Source of the DNA: Helianthus annuus
Taxonomy: Eukaryota > Streptophyta > Magnoliopsida > Asterales > Asteraceae
Length of the DNA: 64,000 bases
Assembly: GCF_002127325.2 (NCBI RefSeq)
Contig: NC_035433.2
Span: 11,522,645 to 11,586,644 of the forward strand
Direction: 5' to 3'
The position numbers and the translations under genes were made by a program. The stretch's first letter is position 1. The number at the start of each line of letters is the position of its first letter. This document shows, piece by piece, positions 43,141 to 55,773 of the stretch. The notes beneath the pieces are model-generated. The model was given only the letters and a program-made list of their open reading frames with translations. It did not search any database and was not told the DNA's origin.

Positions 43141-43783
43141 TGTCACACCCCCAAAATCCACACGCGGAGTATCACCGCTTGGAAGCGTGACTGACCAGGA
43201 TCAAGCCACCAATCATATTGAACATAGCATTTAAACATTAAAAGTAATCATTACAACCCATCACAATATAACTGGTGTTCAACAAAACATAATTTGAATA
43301 GCGGAAGCATAAGTATGAAAACCCAAAGTAAATCATAAGTTCAAATGTTTAAATGTTTAACATGGCATCCTCGATCCATGTCCCACAACGACTTGCTCCT
43401 CCTTGTGCAAGCTCCATATGTACCTAAGGTCCTGCAAGGCATGCAGCAGAGAGTCAACAACTAGTTGAGCGAGTTCACGGTTAATAGTTCAGTAATCGCA
43501 ATAGTAAGTAAGCCTTATGTTCGTTCATTAAGTCATGTATCGTATTAGTTCGTATCACGGCCCTCTAGGCATGTATGCGAAGATTAGGGAAAATTCCCAA
43601 GTATTCTAGACTAGGTATGTTTGTATCGCGGCCACCCGGCATGTATGCGAAGTTTAGAGTATAGTTCGCAGTCTTCCTAGGCATGTGTGCGAATGATCAG
43701 TCATAATATCGCGGCCAACCCTGGCGTGTGTGCGAAGATCAGTTCTATGAGCATCACTAGTCTAGTCATATCATATCAATAAC
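43141..43783 (-). mobile_element. 5' LTR of element B, first part (to the H insertion)
   Basis: Starts TGTCACACCCCC and closely follows the reverse complement of the end of C's LTR for the first about 100 bp. About four units with GCGGCC...GGCATGT(A/G)TGCGAA occur at 43555-43740; one forms TTCGCA/TGCGAA arms (43665-43693). ATAAC (43779-43783) is the H target site. Confidence 0.9.
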
Positions 43784-46366
43784 TGTAACGCCTCGTATTT
43801 CCATAATCTATTTTATTATTATTATTATCATTTTATATTTATATATATATATATATATATTCGTTGTTAAAAACCGAATCGGAAAACGGACAAGAAATAA
43901 TGTTTTACAACGTTCGGGAGCGTAAACGGGTTATAGAAGTACGTTTGGACCGTACAAGAAACAGGTTACGCGCCAATGGGCCTTGGACCCAAAGAAATTA
44001 TAAACCCTACCTATTTAAAACACTTAACCTAACTATTTAAGACTAGTAAAACCCTAAGTGAATTTTGTTTACAGCCGTTCCCAACTCCTTTCCCTCTCAA
44101 ATGTTCCTTACAACTTCATCTCCTCAAAATAAAACACACACACACACATAAAACCAGGTTATTCACACCCCCATCGACCCTGTTCCTCCTTCTTGACACA
44201 TCCGGCCACCGAAACTCCCTCTCAGGCGCCGTGATGGGTCCGACAAACACCCCATTATCTTGGTATACCCCCCACCTGTTTACAACCTCTGATTGAAGCG
44301 ACTGGCCACCACCTCCGACTGGTGGGGGCGTGGCGACGAGGCGAAAGGGAGACGGAGGAGAAACGACAGAAGGAGAGAGAGATGCGGACGAGGGAGAAAG
44401 AGAGCGACGAGTAAGGGCAGCGCCGCCGTCGACGTGGCAACGGCGGTGGTGCTTGTTTTCTCTTTCTGCTCCGACGAGTTCCGGTAAATATCTCCCACTC
44501 TTTTCGTTTCTTTGAAAACCTTCTTTTTGATCTCAAGCTAACCGACCAGAAATGTTGTTTTTCTTCTTGTCATCCCGGTGATGGTGGTGGTGCTCATTGT
44601 TGTGTTCAGCTTTGGATATTACGGGTCTCGTTTGGTTCAAGTCAACGGTCAGAATTTCGATCGGACTCGGGTCAGCTGTGGTGATTTCAGTTCAACATGG
44701 TTCTAGTTCGAGTCACGATTCAGGTTAGGAATTTGCGTATATTCGGTTCATTATGGTTCAGTGTTTGTTTGGCTCGTGTCCCGTCGGCTCTGCTCAGATT
44801 CGGGTTTTTGATTTGTTTTCGGCCAGTTTGATTCCAGTGGCTCGGTTTGTAATTCGGGTTCGTTACGGATCCTATCTCGGTTCGAGTTTACAGCCTGTTT
44901 CGGTTCAGGTTAGTCTTGGTTCGAGCCTTGGTTGTTGCTTCCATTCAAGTCCGATTAATTTCTTTTATTATTCAACAGGTTCGGGTCATGTACCAATTGG
45001 GTTCGATTCGATGTTCCGGTCAAAACAGTCAACTGTCGGGACAAATCTGGTCAAAGCTGGTCAACCAAGCTCTCGGTGCAGTCGGGTTACGGGTTCGGGT
45101 CATCGGGTTAAACACGAGACGTGATATATTAACGACACAAATATTTCAAATATATTGTTTTATATTTTGTTATCACAAACTGCATCATATATAGCTTGTT
45201 TATAAAAATACATAGAAATGTATATAATTATATATTGTTTTGTCATTGTTGAGTTTTGAAATGATAATCGACACTTTGGTTGTCGGGATCGTCCAAAAAC
45301 AGAGGAAACTCTGCCCGTTTTTCGTAAAATCGGTAAAACGAAGAGTGTTAAATTTATAACATGAAACGTATCAAATTCGTTTAATTTTCATAAAATAGAT
45401 ATAAATGTATATTTATTTTGACAATACTTCTATAATATTTTCGATAGACTTAAATTAAAATCTTTGCATAAATTATATAAAACATATATATACCTATCCG
45501 TCGACTATTTATACCTTAGTTTCCACTTTAAATCTACCGTCGTGATTTCGTTTACTCATGCGCCATCGTTTGCCCATATAGGGTGACCTCGGCGTTCCAT
45601 CCTCCTAATCTCATCAACTCGCCCTACTTGGATAATCGGAAGAAATTGCAATATTGTGAGTATACTCGTATTTCCCCTGTTTTACTTTTACCACTTTTGG
45701 GGTGTAACATGTTTACTTATAAAAAACTTACACATGAACATTTTGCTTAAACACATGAACATTCCTATAACATGCTTGTATACGTGATGGCTTGATACTT
45801 TAAACTTGGGTGATTCTTATGTGTTGAACTTATCATTAACTTTGTACGAGCCTAACCGTGACATATGTAGCGCTATAGGATTGACGACCCGCCCGTAGAC
45901 TTGAGGTTATGTCATGAGCATGTTGTGTCTCTTTTGGTTTGATATGTTAGACACATGCCATATTTAAATGTTTATCTTGAATCACATGCTTGCTATGAGG
46001 AATTGTTTAAAACTTATCTTTTGCTATGTATGTATCAAACTTGTATACTCGCCTTTGCTTTTGCATTGATCTATTTTAAACATGTTACAGGTTGATGAGG
46101 ACGATGCTAAGAAAAGAAGTAGCGTTGATGCCTAGATACGCATATAGACGTTAGGGTTTAATATGTTGTATCAATTTTGTTATGTTGTTACGTTTTTTTT
46201 TTGTTAAACTTGTTGTATTTGAATTTCTTGTAATGTTGACAATTTATCTTATGAAATGAAATCGGATTATTTAAATACTTGTCACAATTATTAGCGTTAT
46301 GATGTCTCGAGCAATCTTCACACTTCGTCTCATCCCGATGTTTCCGCCATTGGTTGGGGTGTGACA
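43784..46366 (+). mobile_element. 5' LTR of element H
   Basis: 2,583 bp. A short AT microsatellite occurs near 43840-43860, GT/GGTTCGGGT-rich sequence at 44600-45120, and an AT-rich last third. ORFs up to 123 codons on both strands recur in both LTRs and have no recognisable motif, so I do not call them genes. Confidence 0.95.
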
Positions 46367-46369
46367 GAT

Positions 46370-46381
46370 TGGTATCAGAGC
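46370..46381 (+). promoter_or_regulatory. Primer-binding site of element H
   Basis: TGGTATCAGAGC, three nt after the LTR end. Confidence 0.95.
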
Positions 46382-46735
46382 CATAACTATAGGGAATTAG
46401 GAAAAGTAGGAATGCTTTAGCCTAGTCTATAGTTTTAGGGCTTTATTCTTGTGTTTTACTTGAAACTACTTGCATGCTACCTTATTTGTTCTTATTTATT
46501 CTCTTTTGATCTTTTAAGCATATATGTCGCTTATGTGTTAACACTTGGCATGCTATACTTGCATTATTATGTGCTAATACATGTTTTATTGTCCCATTCA
46601 TTATGTGCTATTCTTAATATGCTTCATTGTGCGTTTACATTTGTTTGTTTATTCCTAACATACTTTTTCCCGCATACATTTTACTCGACTATTCTAAATC
46701 CGTAAACACTCGCATTATACAAATGAGGCGAATTT

Positions 46736-47486
46736 ACCAAAATAGGCGTGAAACCCACAATTTGGTGAACGACTCTCAATCCATCTATTCTTTTTAAACG
46801 AAATTCGCTACCAAGTTAGGAGTGAAATCCTCACCTTGATGGAGAATTTCCATTTCAAATTCTAGTAGACCCTCGTCAAAGTGTCAAAATTAAATTATGA
46901 CCCGACGAGTACCAACCACACTTACGGTACGAAATCGTAAAGTTAGGGGTGAAACCCACACCTTGTCGACTAGTCCCGCTCCTTGAATTTCAAAAATCTC
47001 GCCAAGTCTCGAAATTTCAATTGATTTGGAATATGTAGTAACTGCAAGGGTGAATACCGTTAACCGAGATATCGGCGAGAGTCTTCCACCTATTAGGCCA
47101 AAGCATGCTCCTCAAATTCGAAAGACTTTTCGACCACTTTGGTTAGTCAAAGTTCCATTTCGGAACCATCCAAGCTTTAATCAAACCTATGTTTTACTAT
47201 TATCAATCTTATGCGATTCAATTCTCTCATTTCAAATTCGAATTATTTTGAGATTATTTCCTTACAACACATATCATATTAAATCTTTCCATACACTTAT
47301 ACTTATTTCACATGCAGGATTTCGAAAACGTCACCAATTAGATTTGCATTTCTTATAACCACAAAATGGAGACATATCGTCGAGATAGGAGTGATTTCCT
47401 TACCTTGACGAATGCCTCCACTCCTTTTCTTAAAACGATCTCACCAACGAGTTAGGGGTGATTCCCTTACCTAGGTGATCGTTACC
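46736..47486 (+). repeat. Five dispersed small hairpins in the H leader
   Basis: TAGG(C/A/G)GTGA(A/T)A/T...CC(T/C)...ACCTTG recurs near 46742, 46817, 46945, 47380 and 47452. Stems differ: AGGA/TCCT in two, AGGG/CCCT or GGG/CCC in two. Confidence 0.6.
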
Positions 47487-48145
47487 AAAACTTTCCTTCA
47501 AAATACTTTATTATTACAAACACGATTAACTTTTATACCTAAATCGTTATCATTTGTCAAAACCCATACTTATGCAAACTTCAAAGTTCATTGATTTATT
47601 AAACGTATATTTTACCCTCATAATTTGTTTTCACATAACTCACATACACAAAAAAATTCTTAATCATACCTTAAAACGTTTCATTACCCAAATTTCGAAA
47701 CCTTTTTCATACACCGCTCAATATATCATTTAAATTCAAAACACGTGGGCAAGAAAACTTCATATGAACCAACAATTTTCAACTTACGTAAATTCTTTTT
47801 TTTTTAAAAAAAAGTAGCAATTCCATTTATTTTTAAAGTACCTTTTACATAATCAATAGATGCTTTACATACTTTTGACATTCACAAACTAGATTCTACA
47901 TTCCAACTCAAACACGATCTATTTTGATTCGCTAGGCTCAACGTTTTGCTCGACTATACGTGCATATCATCGTACACGTTTTATTCAATGCCTCACAACG
48001 ATTTCCTTAAATCATTTGTTTTACATACTCAACCTCCTCGATCATTTTATATGCTTAAGTTCGTCATATTCAATACATGTCATACATGAAACCATCGTCA
48101 TTTATACCTACTTATATTCATAATTGTACTCATACGTTTTACTTT

Positions 48146-48225
48146 CATACTTATACTCATATGCATACTCATACTTGTGTTCATACGCATACTCATATTC
48201 ATATTCATACATTCGTACCTATACG
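48146..48225 (+). repeat. Degenerate TCATAC hexamer repeat
   Basis: About a dozen variants of CATACT/TCATAC/TCATAT in tandem within the H interior. Confidence 0.75.
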
Positions 48226-49356
48226 TGAGCGTCGCCTGAGGGATTCGCTTACGTGGGTCACATACATACTTACACATGAACATGCTTATATACTGCAATC
48301 TTATACGTACACGTCCTTATTTTCCAAATTTATGTATACCCTAATTCATACGCAACTAGTACAAGCTATGCGGATCATGCGACGATCAACATAATCGCGG
48401 GTGCACACGAGATTATGGTGATAAGTGCATGAAAACCATAGAGTGTACTACTGTGTATGGTAAGACACGGAACGTAACATGACACCGAATACGAGACAGA
48501 TGTAATGTGGTCAAAACATGGTGGATACGCTGCTGGTACTTCCTATATATAAGTGTTTTCACCATGTTACCAAACTTTCGTAATAAAACTCGGTGTTTTG
48601 CGGACCATATTTAGACCTAAAATGCAAACTTTAAACAACTCACAAACGCATTGCTAAACGCACGATATCTGATTATCCACGAAGAGACTTCATCCTTAAC
48701 CTAACATTTCCGTTGTCCAATACGCATACCATTCTTATACTTACATTCGTTTATTAGATTAATCATTCCTTCTCCTACCTCCGTTATTCCCCGTTATCCG
48801 TTGTCCTTCATACAAACTTCGTTACGAACAAATATGTTTACACGTGCCAAGTCTGAACGTACTTTCTTGGTTAAAACTACCCCTCTACTCTTTATTTTCA
48901 TGCAAACATACTTAGTTGGCCGTACGTCCGAAATCGTTTTACTTAAAATACCTAATGTTCTCGTTTCTCGTCAGTAAATAATTTCTTACAAATAAGTGAT
49001 TTATTACTCTTCTTTGAAATCAACGAAATTCTTCTTAAAATTTTATAGTGCGGTCACACTTTTCATTGAAATGCTTACCGTTATATACGAAATTTTTACT
49101 CCTTGGATATCATATTTTAAAGTTACCTCTTCGTTTTGAGTTATTCAAACTTGTTTAAACTCGTTTGCCTATACACACACATGCACGTTTTGTTTATGAC
49201 TAATGCCTTAAATCATTCTAGTCAAACAACCTCTTTTACAAACCTATCTCTATGTTCCTTAAATTTCATACTTTTTAAAACGCCTCAAACTTCAAGCCTC
49301 AATTTTAAACAATCCTCTTCTGTTTGCCAAAACCCTTTCAAGTCTTTCTACTGAAT

Positions 49357-49392
49357 AAATTTCGGGATGAAATTTCCTAAAGGAGGGGAGAC
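49357..49392 (+). promoter_or_regulatory. Polypurine tract and pre-LTR palindrome of element H
   Basis: AAATTTCGGGATGAAATTT (49357-49375; one G-T pair), then 17 nt with AAAGGAGGGGAGAC, then the LTR at 49393. Confidence 0.9.
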
Positions 49393-51969
49393 TGTAACGC
49401 CTCGTATTTCCATAATCTATTTTATTATTATTATTATTATTTTATATTTATATATATATATATATTCGTTGTTAAAAACCGAATCGGAAAACGGACAAGA
49501 AATAATGTTTTACAACGTTCGGGAGCGTAAACGGGTTATAGAAGTACGTTTGGACCGTACAAGAAACAGGTTACGCGCCAATGGGCCTTGGACCCAACCA
49601 AATTATAAACCCTACCTATTTAAAACACTTAACCTAACTATTTAAGACTAGTAAAACCCTAAGTGAATTTTGTTTACAACCGTTCCCAACTCCTTTCCCT
49701 CTCAAATGTTCCTTACAACTTCATCTCCTCAAAATAAAACACACACACACATAAAACCAGGTTATTCACACCCCCATCGACCCTGTTCCTCCTTCTTGAC
49801 ACATCCGGCCATCGGAACTCCCTCTCCGGCGCCGTGATGGGTCCGACAAACACCCCATTATCTTGGTATACCCCCCACCTGTTTACAACCTCTAATTGAA
49901 GCGACCGGCCACCACCTCCGACTGGTGGGGGCGTGGCGACGAGGCGAAAGGGGGACGGAGGAGAAACGACAGAAGGAGAGAGAGATGCGGACGAGGGAGA
50001 AAGAGAGCGACGAGTGAGGGCAGCACCGCCGTCGGCGTGGCAACGGCGGTGGTGCTTGTTTTCTCTTTCTGCTCCGACGAGTTCCGGTAAATATCTCCCA
50101 CTCTTTTCGTTTCTTTGAAAACCTTCTTTTTGATCTCAAGCTAACCGACCAGAAATGTTGTTTTTCTTCTTGTCATCCCGGTGATGGTGGTGGTGCTCAT
50201 TGTTGTGTTCAGCTTTGGATATTACGGGTCTCGTTTGGTTCAAGTCAACGGTCAGAATTTCGATCGGACTCGGGTCAGCTGTGGTGATTTCAGTTCAACA
50301 TGGTTCCAGTTCGAGTCACGATTCAGGTTAGGAATTTGCGTATATTCGGTTCATTATGGTTCAGTGTTTGTTTGGCTCGTGTCCCGTCGGCTCTGCTCAA
50401 ATTCGGGTTTTTGATTTGTTTTCGGCCAGTTTGATTCCAGTGGCTCGGTTTGTAATTCGGGTTCGTTACGGATCCTATCTCGGTTCGAGTTTACAGCCTG
50501 TTTTGGTTCAGGTTAGTCTTGGTTCGAGCCTTGGTCGTTGCTTCCATTCAAGTCCGATTAATTTCTTTTATTATTCAACAGGTTCGGGTCATGTACCAAT
50601 TGGGTTCGGTTCGATGTTCCGGTCAAAACAGTCAACTGTCGGGACAAATCTGGTCAAGGCTGGTCAACCAAGCTCTCGGTGCAGTCGGGTTACGGGTTCG
50701 GGTCATCGGGTTAAACACGAGACGTGATATATTAACGACACAAATATTTCAAATATATTGTTTTATATTTTGTTATCACAAACTGCATCATATATAGCTT
50801 GTTTATAAAAATACATAGAAATGTATATAATTATATTTTGTTTTGTCATTGTTGAGTTTTGAAATGATAATCGACACTTTGGTTGTCGGGATCGTCCAAA
50901 AACAGAGGAAACTCTGCCCGTTTTTCGTAAAATCGGTAAAACGAAGAGTGTTAAATTTATAACTTGAAACGTATCAAATTCGTTTAATTTTCATAAAATA
51001 GATATAAATGTACATTTATTTTGACAATACTTCTATAATATTTTCGATAGACTTAAATTAAAATCTTTGCATAAATTATATAAAACATATATATATACCT
51101 ATCCGTCGACTATTTATACCTTAGTTTCCACTTTAAATCTACCGTCGTGATTTCGTTTACTCATGAGCCATCGTTTGCCCATATAGGGTGACCTCGGCGT
51201 TCCATCCTCCTAATCTCATCAACTCGTCCTACTTGGATAATCGGAAGAAATTGCAATATTGTGAGTATACTCGTATTTCCCCCTTTTTACTTTTACCACT
51301 TTTGGGGTGTAACATGTTTACTTATAAAAAACTTACACATGAACATTTTGCTTAAACACATGAACATTCCTATAACATGCTTGTATACGTGATGGCTTGA
51401 TACTTTAAACTTGGGTGATTCTTATGTGTTGAACTTATCATTAACTTCGTACGAGCCTAACCGTGACATATGTAGCGCTATAGGATTGACGACCCGCCGG
51501 TAGACTTGAGGTTACGTCATGAGCATGTTGCGTCTCTTTTGGTTTGATATGTTAGACACATGCCATATTTAAATGTTTATCTTGAATCACATGCTTGCTA
51601 TGAGGAATTGTTTAAAACTTATCTTTTGCTATGTATGTATCAAACTTGTATACTCGCCTTTGCTTTTGCATTGAATTATTTTAAACATGTTACAGGTTAA
51701 TGAGGACGATGCTAAGAAAAGAAGTAGCGTTGATGCCTAGATACGCATATAGACGTTAGGGTTTAATATGTTGTATCAATTTTGTTATGTTGTTACGTTT
51801 TTTTTGTTAAACTTGTTGTATTTGAATTTCTTGTAATGTTGACAATTTATCTTATGAAATGAAATCGGATTATTTAAATACTTGTCACAATTATTAGCCT
51901 TATGATGTCTCGAGCAATCTTCACACTTCGTCTCATCCCGATGTTTTCGCCATTGGTTGGGGTGTGACA
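49393..51969 (+). mobile_element. 3' LTR of element H
   Basis: 2,577 bp, aligned end to end with the 5' LTR. Confidence 0.95.
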
Positions 51970-51974
51970 ATAAC

Positions 51975-53408
51975 CCCTCCTCTCCCGAGGACCATAACTA
52001 AGTTCCATAAGCTAGATAGGTACAAGTAATAATCCAAACCCATTCCCACCCTGGGAACCCCATGCCTTGGCTGTGTGAACTCACCTTGGTTTGCTCGGTA
52101 TGCTAAGTATGTGCTCAAAGTAAGTCAATCACGTCCTAAGGTATGCACGTGTACATGATCAGTTTATATCCAAGTTGTTCATGTATAAGTATAATCACAG
52201 AAGTACTAAACATGTATCCAATATCATAAGTCTTGCATATCACTTAACAGCAGTAAATTAATCCAGTTAACTTCTAACAGAGTTACATCAGGTTACTGTG
52301 CAAATTATCCAATCGGCAAAACACATATTGGGGAAACACGTATTGGCGAAACACGTATTGGCGAAACATATTCTGTTTCGTCAATTACCCTTTGGCGAAA
52401 CAAGGTTCTATCTCGTCGACCGCCCTTGGCGAAACACCCTTTCTGTTTCGTCAACTACCCCTTGGCGAAACACTCTTTCTGTTTCGCCAAAGATTCCGTT
52501 TCGTGAAGATGTCAGTTACGTCAATGCAATTTCAGTTACAATTTCAACAGTTACGCAATATCACAGGAAACCCTAATTGTCGTCAATCATCAAACCGAAA
52601 TCATACAGAAGTCATTCATCATACAATCATCATCTAATCAATACATGATTCGCAAGTTAGCTAAACGTAGATAGATTCATGACCATAACACCTATTCGAT
52701 CCGTATTCAATCAACAAGATTAACAATCATTAATCCGACATAAACATCATTAAATCCAGTTCTACCAATCACATATTCTCATCAATATGACTTGTTTGTT
52801 AGAATCTATAATCGACATCATGTTTTGCACAAAGTTACGTAACCGGTTAATCACGCATAACATATATAAAGAAATCAAGCATGTATTCACATCCTACCAG
52901 AAATCAAGCATTCATGGCATGTATAAAGAAACCGATTAAACAAGCACGCAACAAACCGAGGTAGATGGTACGATGGTTTGATCATTCACGAGGGCTTGAG
53001 GGTACACAAGGCTGCCGTCAATTGTAGGAGCGTTCTAGGGTTTCTGATCATCCAAAGAATGTGACGAATGAATAGTGGGTTTGCTAAAATACTCGTCGCT
53101 ACGTGATGGGCCCTACTGGGCTTTCGGCGAAACTGGGCCGGCGGAACAGTTTCTGTTTCGTCGAGATCGGGTTGGCGAAACAGGCTTTGTTTCGTCGAGA
53201 TCGGGTCATGGCGAATCACTTGATTCGTCGGGTTGTTCAATCACATAAACAGTTTAGATTTTTCAATGAGTTTGATCATGCAACAATCATAATACATATC
53301 ATCTTATTACAACATGTACAATCACAAGTCAACAAGTCAAATAACTAAACAGTCAAAGTCAACGTGCAATAAATGCGAAAGTGAAAGTCGGAAACTCAAG
53401 TTGTCACA
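51975..53408 (-). mobile_element. 5' LTR of element B, remainder after H
   Basis: Follows 36574-38006 closely, including the GGCGAAACA cluster (52316-52500), and ends GTTGTCACA with AATAT (53409-53413) as the outer duplication. Confidence 0.95.
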
Positions 53409-54578
53409 AATATGGTTTTAATACGTACTATGCGTTAAAAACGCTTAAAAGGCGATTCGGAGCCATTTCCGGGTTTCTAAAGAAAAGCTGATATTTTTAT
53501 AATTCCAGAAGGCTCAAAATAATTTATTTATCATATTAAATCAGTAGAAAAAGTTTGGGGTTAAAAGAATTTTAAAACCCATTTTATAGCCCAAAAGAGC
53601 AAAACCGGCAATTACCGAGTCAAGCTTAGAACTCTAAGTTATGTTCAGCCTAAAAATAAATAAAAATCTCCAAAAATCCCAAAATATTATATTACATCAT
53701 TGGGTAAAAAGTTTGGTATCAAAATTGGGTTTAGCTATAGGCTATATGCTAATTATGCGGCTTATTTACTAAAAAGCTTCTTAATTACGCTAACGAGCAT
53801 AACTCCTAATCTATACCTCAAACTGATGTGAAATCTTATGGACATGCTTATAGATCAGTAATAAAGGTTTTAGTCCTTTCACATCTTCAAAAATCTTGTT
53901 TTAACATTAAAGGGCATTATGGTCACATTTAGGCATTATGGAAACATGCGATGGTCTTTAATTCTAAAGAACCAAGTAGTATAACTTGGGAGGTTATACT
54001 AACATATAACATGGTCACAAGGGACCCTAGGGCATAAATAAACTTAAGCTAATTCGGGTCAGAACTGAAAGTCAAAGCAAACGTCAAACTTTGCAACTTT
54101 CGGTTGTGAACCGAGCCTAAACTTAGAATTGTCGGGCTGAACATGCTTAGACACGTTCAACTAATATTTACCAAGTTATTAAAGTGACAAAACTGATTTT
54201 ATAACCTCTTCATCATTAGTTATAAATTTTATTTAAAAACAACCCGTTTAACTTTTATTTTAATTAGTTTGACCCGACAATTAACTATACAAACGTGGTA
54301 ATTAGGAGGTGCCCTTTAGAGGGTTTAACACCTACCTAATTACGGTTACGTAGCCATGTTTGCTTCGAACCATGGCTTAACCGTCTATAAGTCAAAGCGT
54401 TTATCGATAACGCTTGACTTTTTGGTTTAAAACGCTAAATAATTAACTAAGCATGAAGTGAATCACTTACAAAAGTCCAAAGGACTGAAAGAGGTTCTCA
54501 AGAAGCTCAAGACCCTCAAGGAATGCAGAGAAATCAGAAGGGAATGAATGGTGCAAGTGAAACTCAAAACAAGGGGGG

Positions 54579-54586
54579 TATATATA
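54579..54586 (-). promoter_or_regulatory. TATA box of the A LTR
   Basis: The minus strand reads CCTATATATACCCC. The palindrome pair lies about 170-200 bp upstream in element sense. Confidence 0.5.
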
Positions 54587-54752
54587 GGTTTTTAAGAACC
54601 GTTAGGATCGTTCCTCGTAAACCGTGATCAAATCCGAGCCATACACCTAATACCCATAGTTTACAAAACAATGGGCAGCCCCTAGATTCAAGGATTGAGA
54701 GACAAGAGCAAAACCAAGGCTGGTTTTCAAAAATCTGATTGCTGGCACTGCT

Positions 54753-54785
54753 TTACGGACCGTAAGGTCCTTCATACGGTCCGTA
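54753..54785 (-). repeat. Paired CGG-N-CCG palindromes in the A LTR
   Basis: TTACGG-A-CCGTAA (54753-54765) and TACGG-T-CCGTA (54775-54785), centre to centre 21 bp. Same architecture as the D/E sites with different flanks. Confidence 0.85.
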
Positions 54786-55735
54786 AGGACCTGACCTGCA
54801 CATGGGGACTTTCAGTAAATGACAGTTTTGGCCCCTACACTCCTAAATGTCATTTCTGACACGATTAATGCCCGTTAAACCATTTTTAAAGCTCTACAAT
54901 GATGCCTAAGCATAGGGAACATGAAACATGCTCAAAAATATGCCGGATGTCGGTTTGTTTGGTCGTGTGGTCCCGTTGTTCGGCTAATTACGACGAAACA
55001 CGGACGGACGCTAAAACGAACCAAATTACGCGATGAATGGAATTTTATCAATCCAAACACTAAAATAAAATATTTTAGTGCTTACATAAATTTTTGGGTG
55101 TCCGGGGATATTCAGAATGCAAGATATGCGCGAAAATGCAAACTTGTGCACTTTTTGACACTTTTAGTCCCTGCATGACATAAAAGTTTATTTTTGCGCA
55201 CTAAACACCTCTAAGCCTATATCTAACCTATATAAAGGTTAAATAGAGTATAATTAACTCATGTTCATATTCCGAAAGGTCCGGAACCCTATGAATTGAC
55301 ATAATTTTTGCAGTTTGACGCTTTTAACCCCTCGCATACGAATATTGTCATAACTTTCTCATACTTAATCGAAACCTTGTGAAATTTTTATCACACATTC
55401 TTGTGAGTATAATTTATCATTACCAAGCTTCGGGTCTGCTAAGATCACTCAGAGGTATACTTTAAACATGTTGACACATTTAGCCCCTTTTGTTTTTAAT
55501 TCCTCACTTTCTTTCACAATTAGCTTCGTATGATCCATGATTTATTCGTTTAAGGGTATAAACATCTTGTAGGGATACGTTAAAGTATATTTATTCATTG
55601 TTGACATTTTGAATCCTTATAGTCACACAGTTTCCTTGTTTGTCAACTTCAGTCCTTCTAATCCAATCCTTTACACGTTTTATGTCCATGACACGTGTCG
55701 ATATGATATTGGACGTGAATTTTCGAGGTGTTACA

Positions 55736-55773
55736 TCCTCACCCCCTTAAAAGAAATCTTGACCTCAAGATTT
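55736..55773 (-). promoter_or_regulatory. Polypurine tract and pre-LTR palindrome of element A
   Basis: AAATCTTGA-CC-TCAAGATTT (55754-55773, perfect 9-bp stem), 18 nt from the LTR edge; the gap reads AAGGGGGTGAGGA in element orientation. Confidence 0.9.

Larger units (their letters stand above)
46382..49356 (+). other. Coding-free interior of element H
   Basis: Longest ORFs are about 110 codons without motifs. Five spaced copies of a short motif (AGG(A/G)GTGA...TCCT..ACCTTG) lie at 46736-47486, and a TCATAC-rich stretch at 48146-48225. Nothing else is recognised. Confidence 0.7.
43784..51969 (+). mobile_element. Element H: non-autonomous gypsy-like element without coding capacity, 8,186 bp
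   Basis: LTRs 43784-46366 (2,583 bp) and 49393-51969 (2,577 bp), both TGTAACGCC...GGGGTGTGACA. Target duplication ATAAC (43779-43783 and 51970-51974). Primer site and polypurine tract are present; the 3,026-bp interior has no gag or pol. Roughly 1% LTR difference by eye, mostly substitutions and dinucleotide length changes. Termini and the pre-LTR palindrome place it with Tekay-type elements; class LARD is the best description. Confidence 0.92.
36568..53408 (-). mobile_element. Element B: Ty3/gypsy Tekay-type chromovirus, hosting element H
   Basis: 3' LTR 36568-38006, interior 38007-43140, 5' LTR 43141-43783 + 51975-53408. Target duplication AATAT (36563-36567 and 53409-53413). Its own length without H is about 8.65 kb. 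It is a close relative of C in coding region and in LTR ends, with a different LTR middle. About 20 differences between LTR copies by eye. Confidence 0.95.
53414..55735 (-). mobile_element. 3' LTR of element A, remainder after B
   Basis: Resumes where 36567 left off and aligns with 62856-64000 of the 5' LTR. It ends GAGGTGTTACA at 55735 (TGTAACACCTC in element sense). It contains a TATA box and a palindrome pair. No gene is credible. Confidence 0.9.

Noticed and set aside
44255..45194. Several ORFs of 60-123 codons on both strands in the H 5' LTR, repeated at 49858-50797
   Set aside because: They recur only because the LTR is duplicated, overlap each other on both strands, and have no motif or sequence pattern of a known protein.
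47026..47358. 110-codon ORF in the H interior
   Set aside because: No domain; the DNA is organised by the small hairpin repeat instead.
55254..55735. Possible host 3' UTR or small gene in the A LTR
   Set aside because: The A 3' LTR runs to TGTAACACC at 55735 without a coding pattern; this stretch is ordinary LTR sequence.
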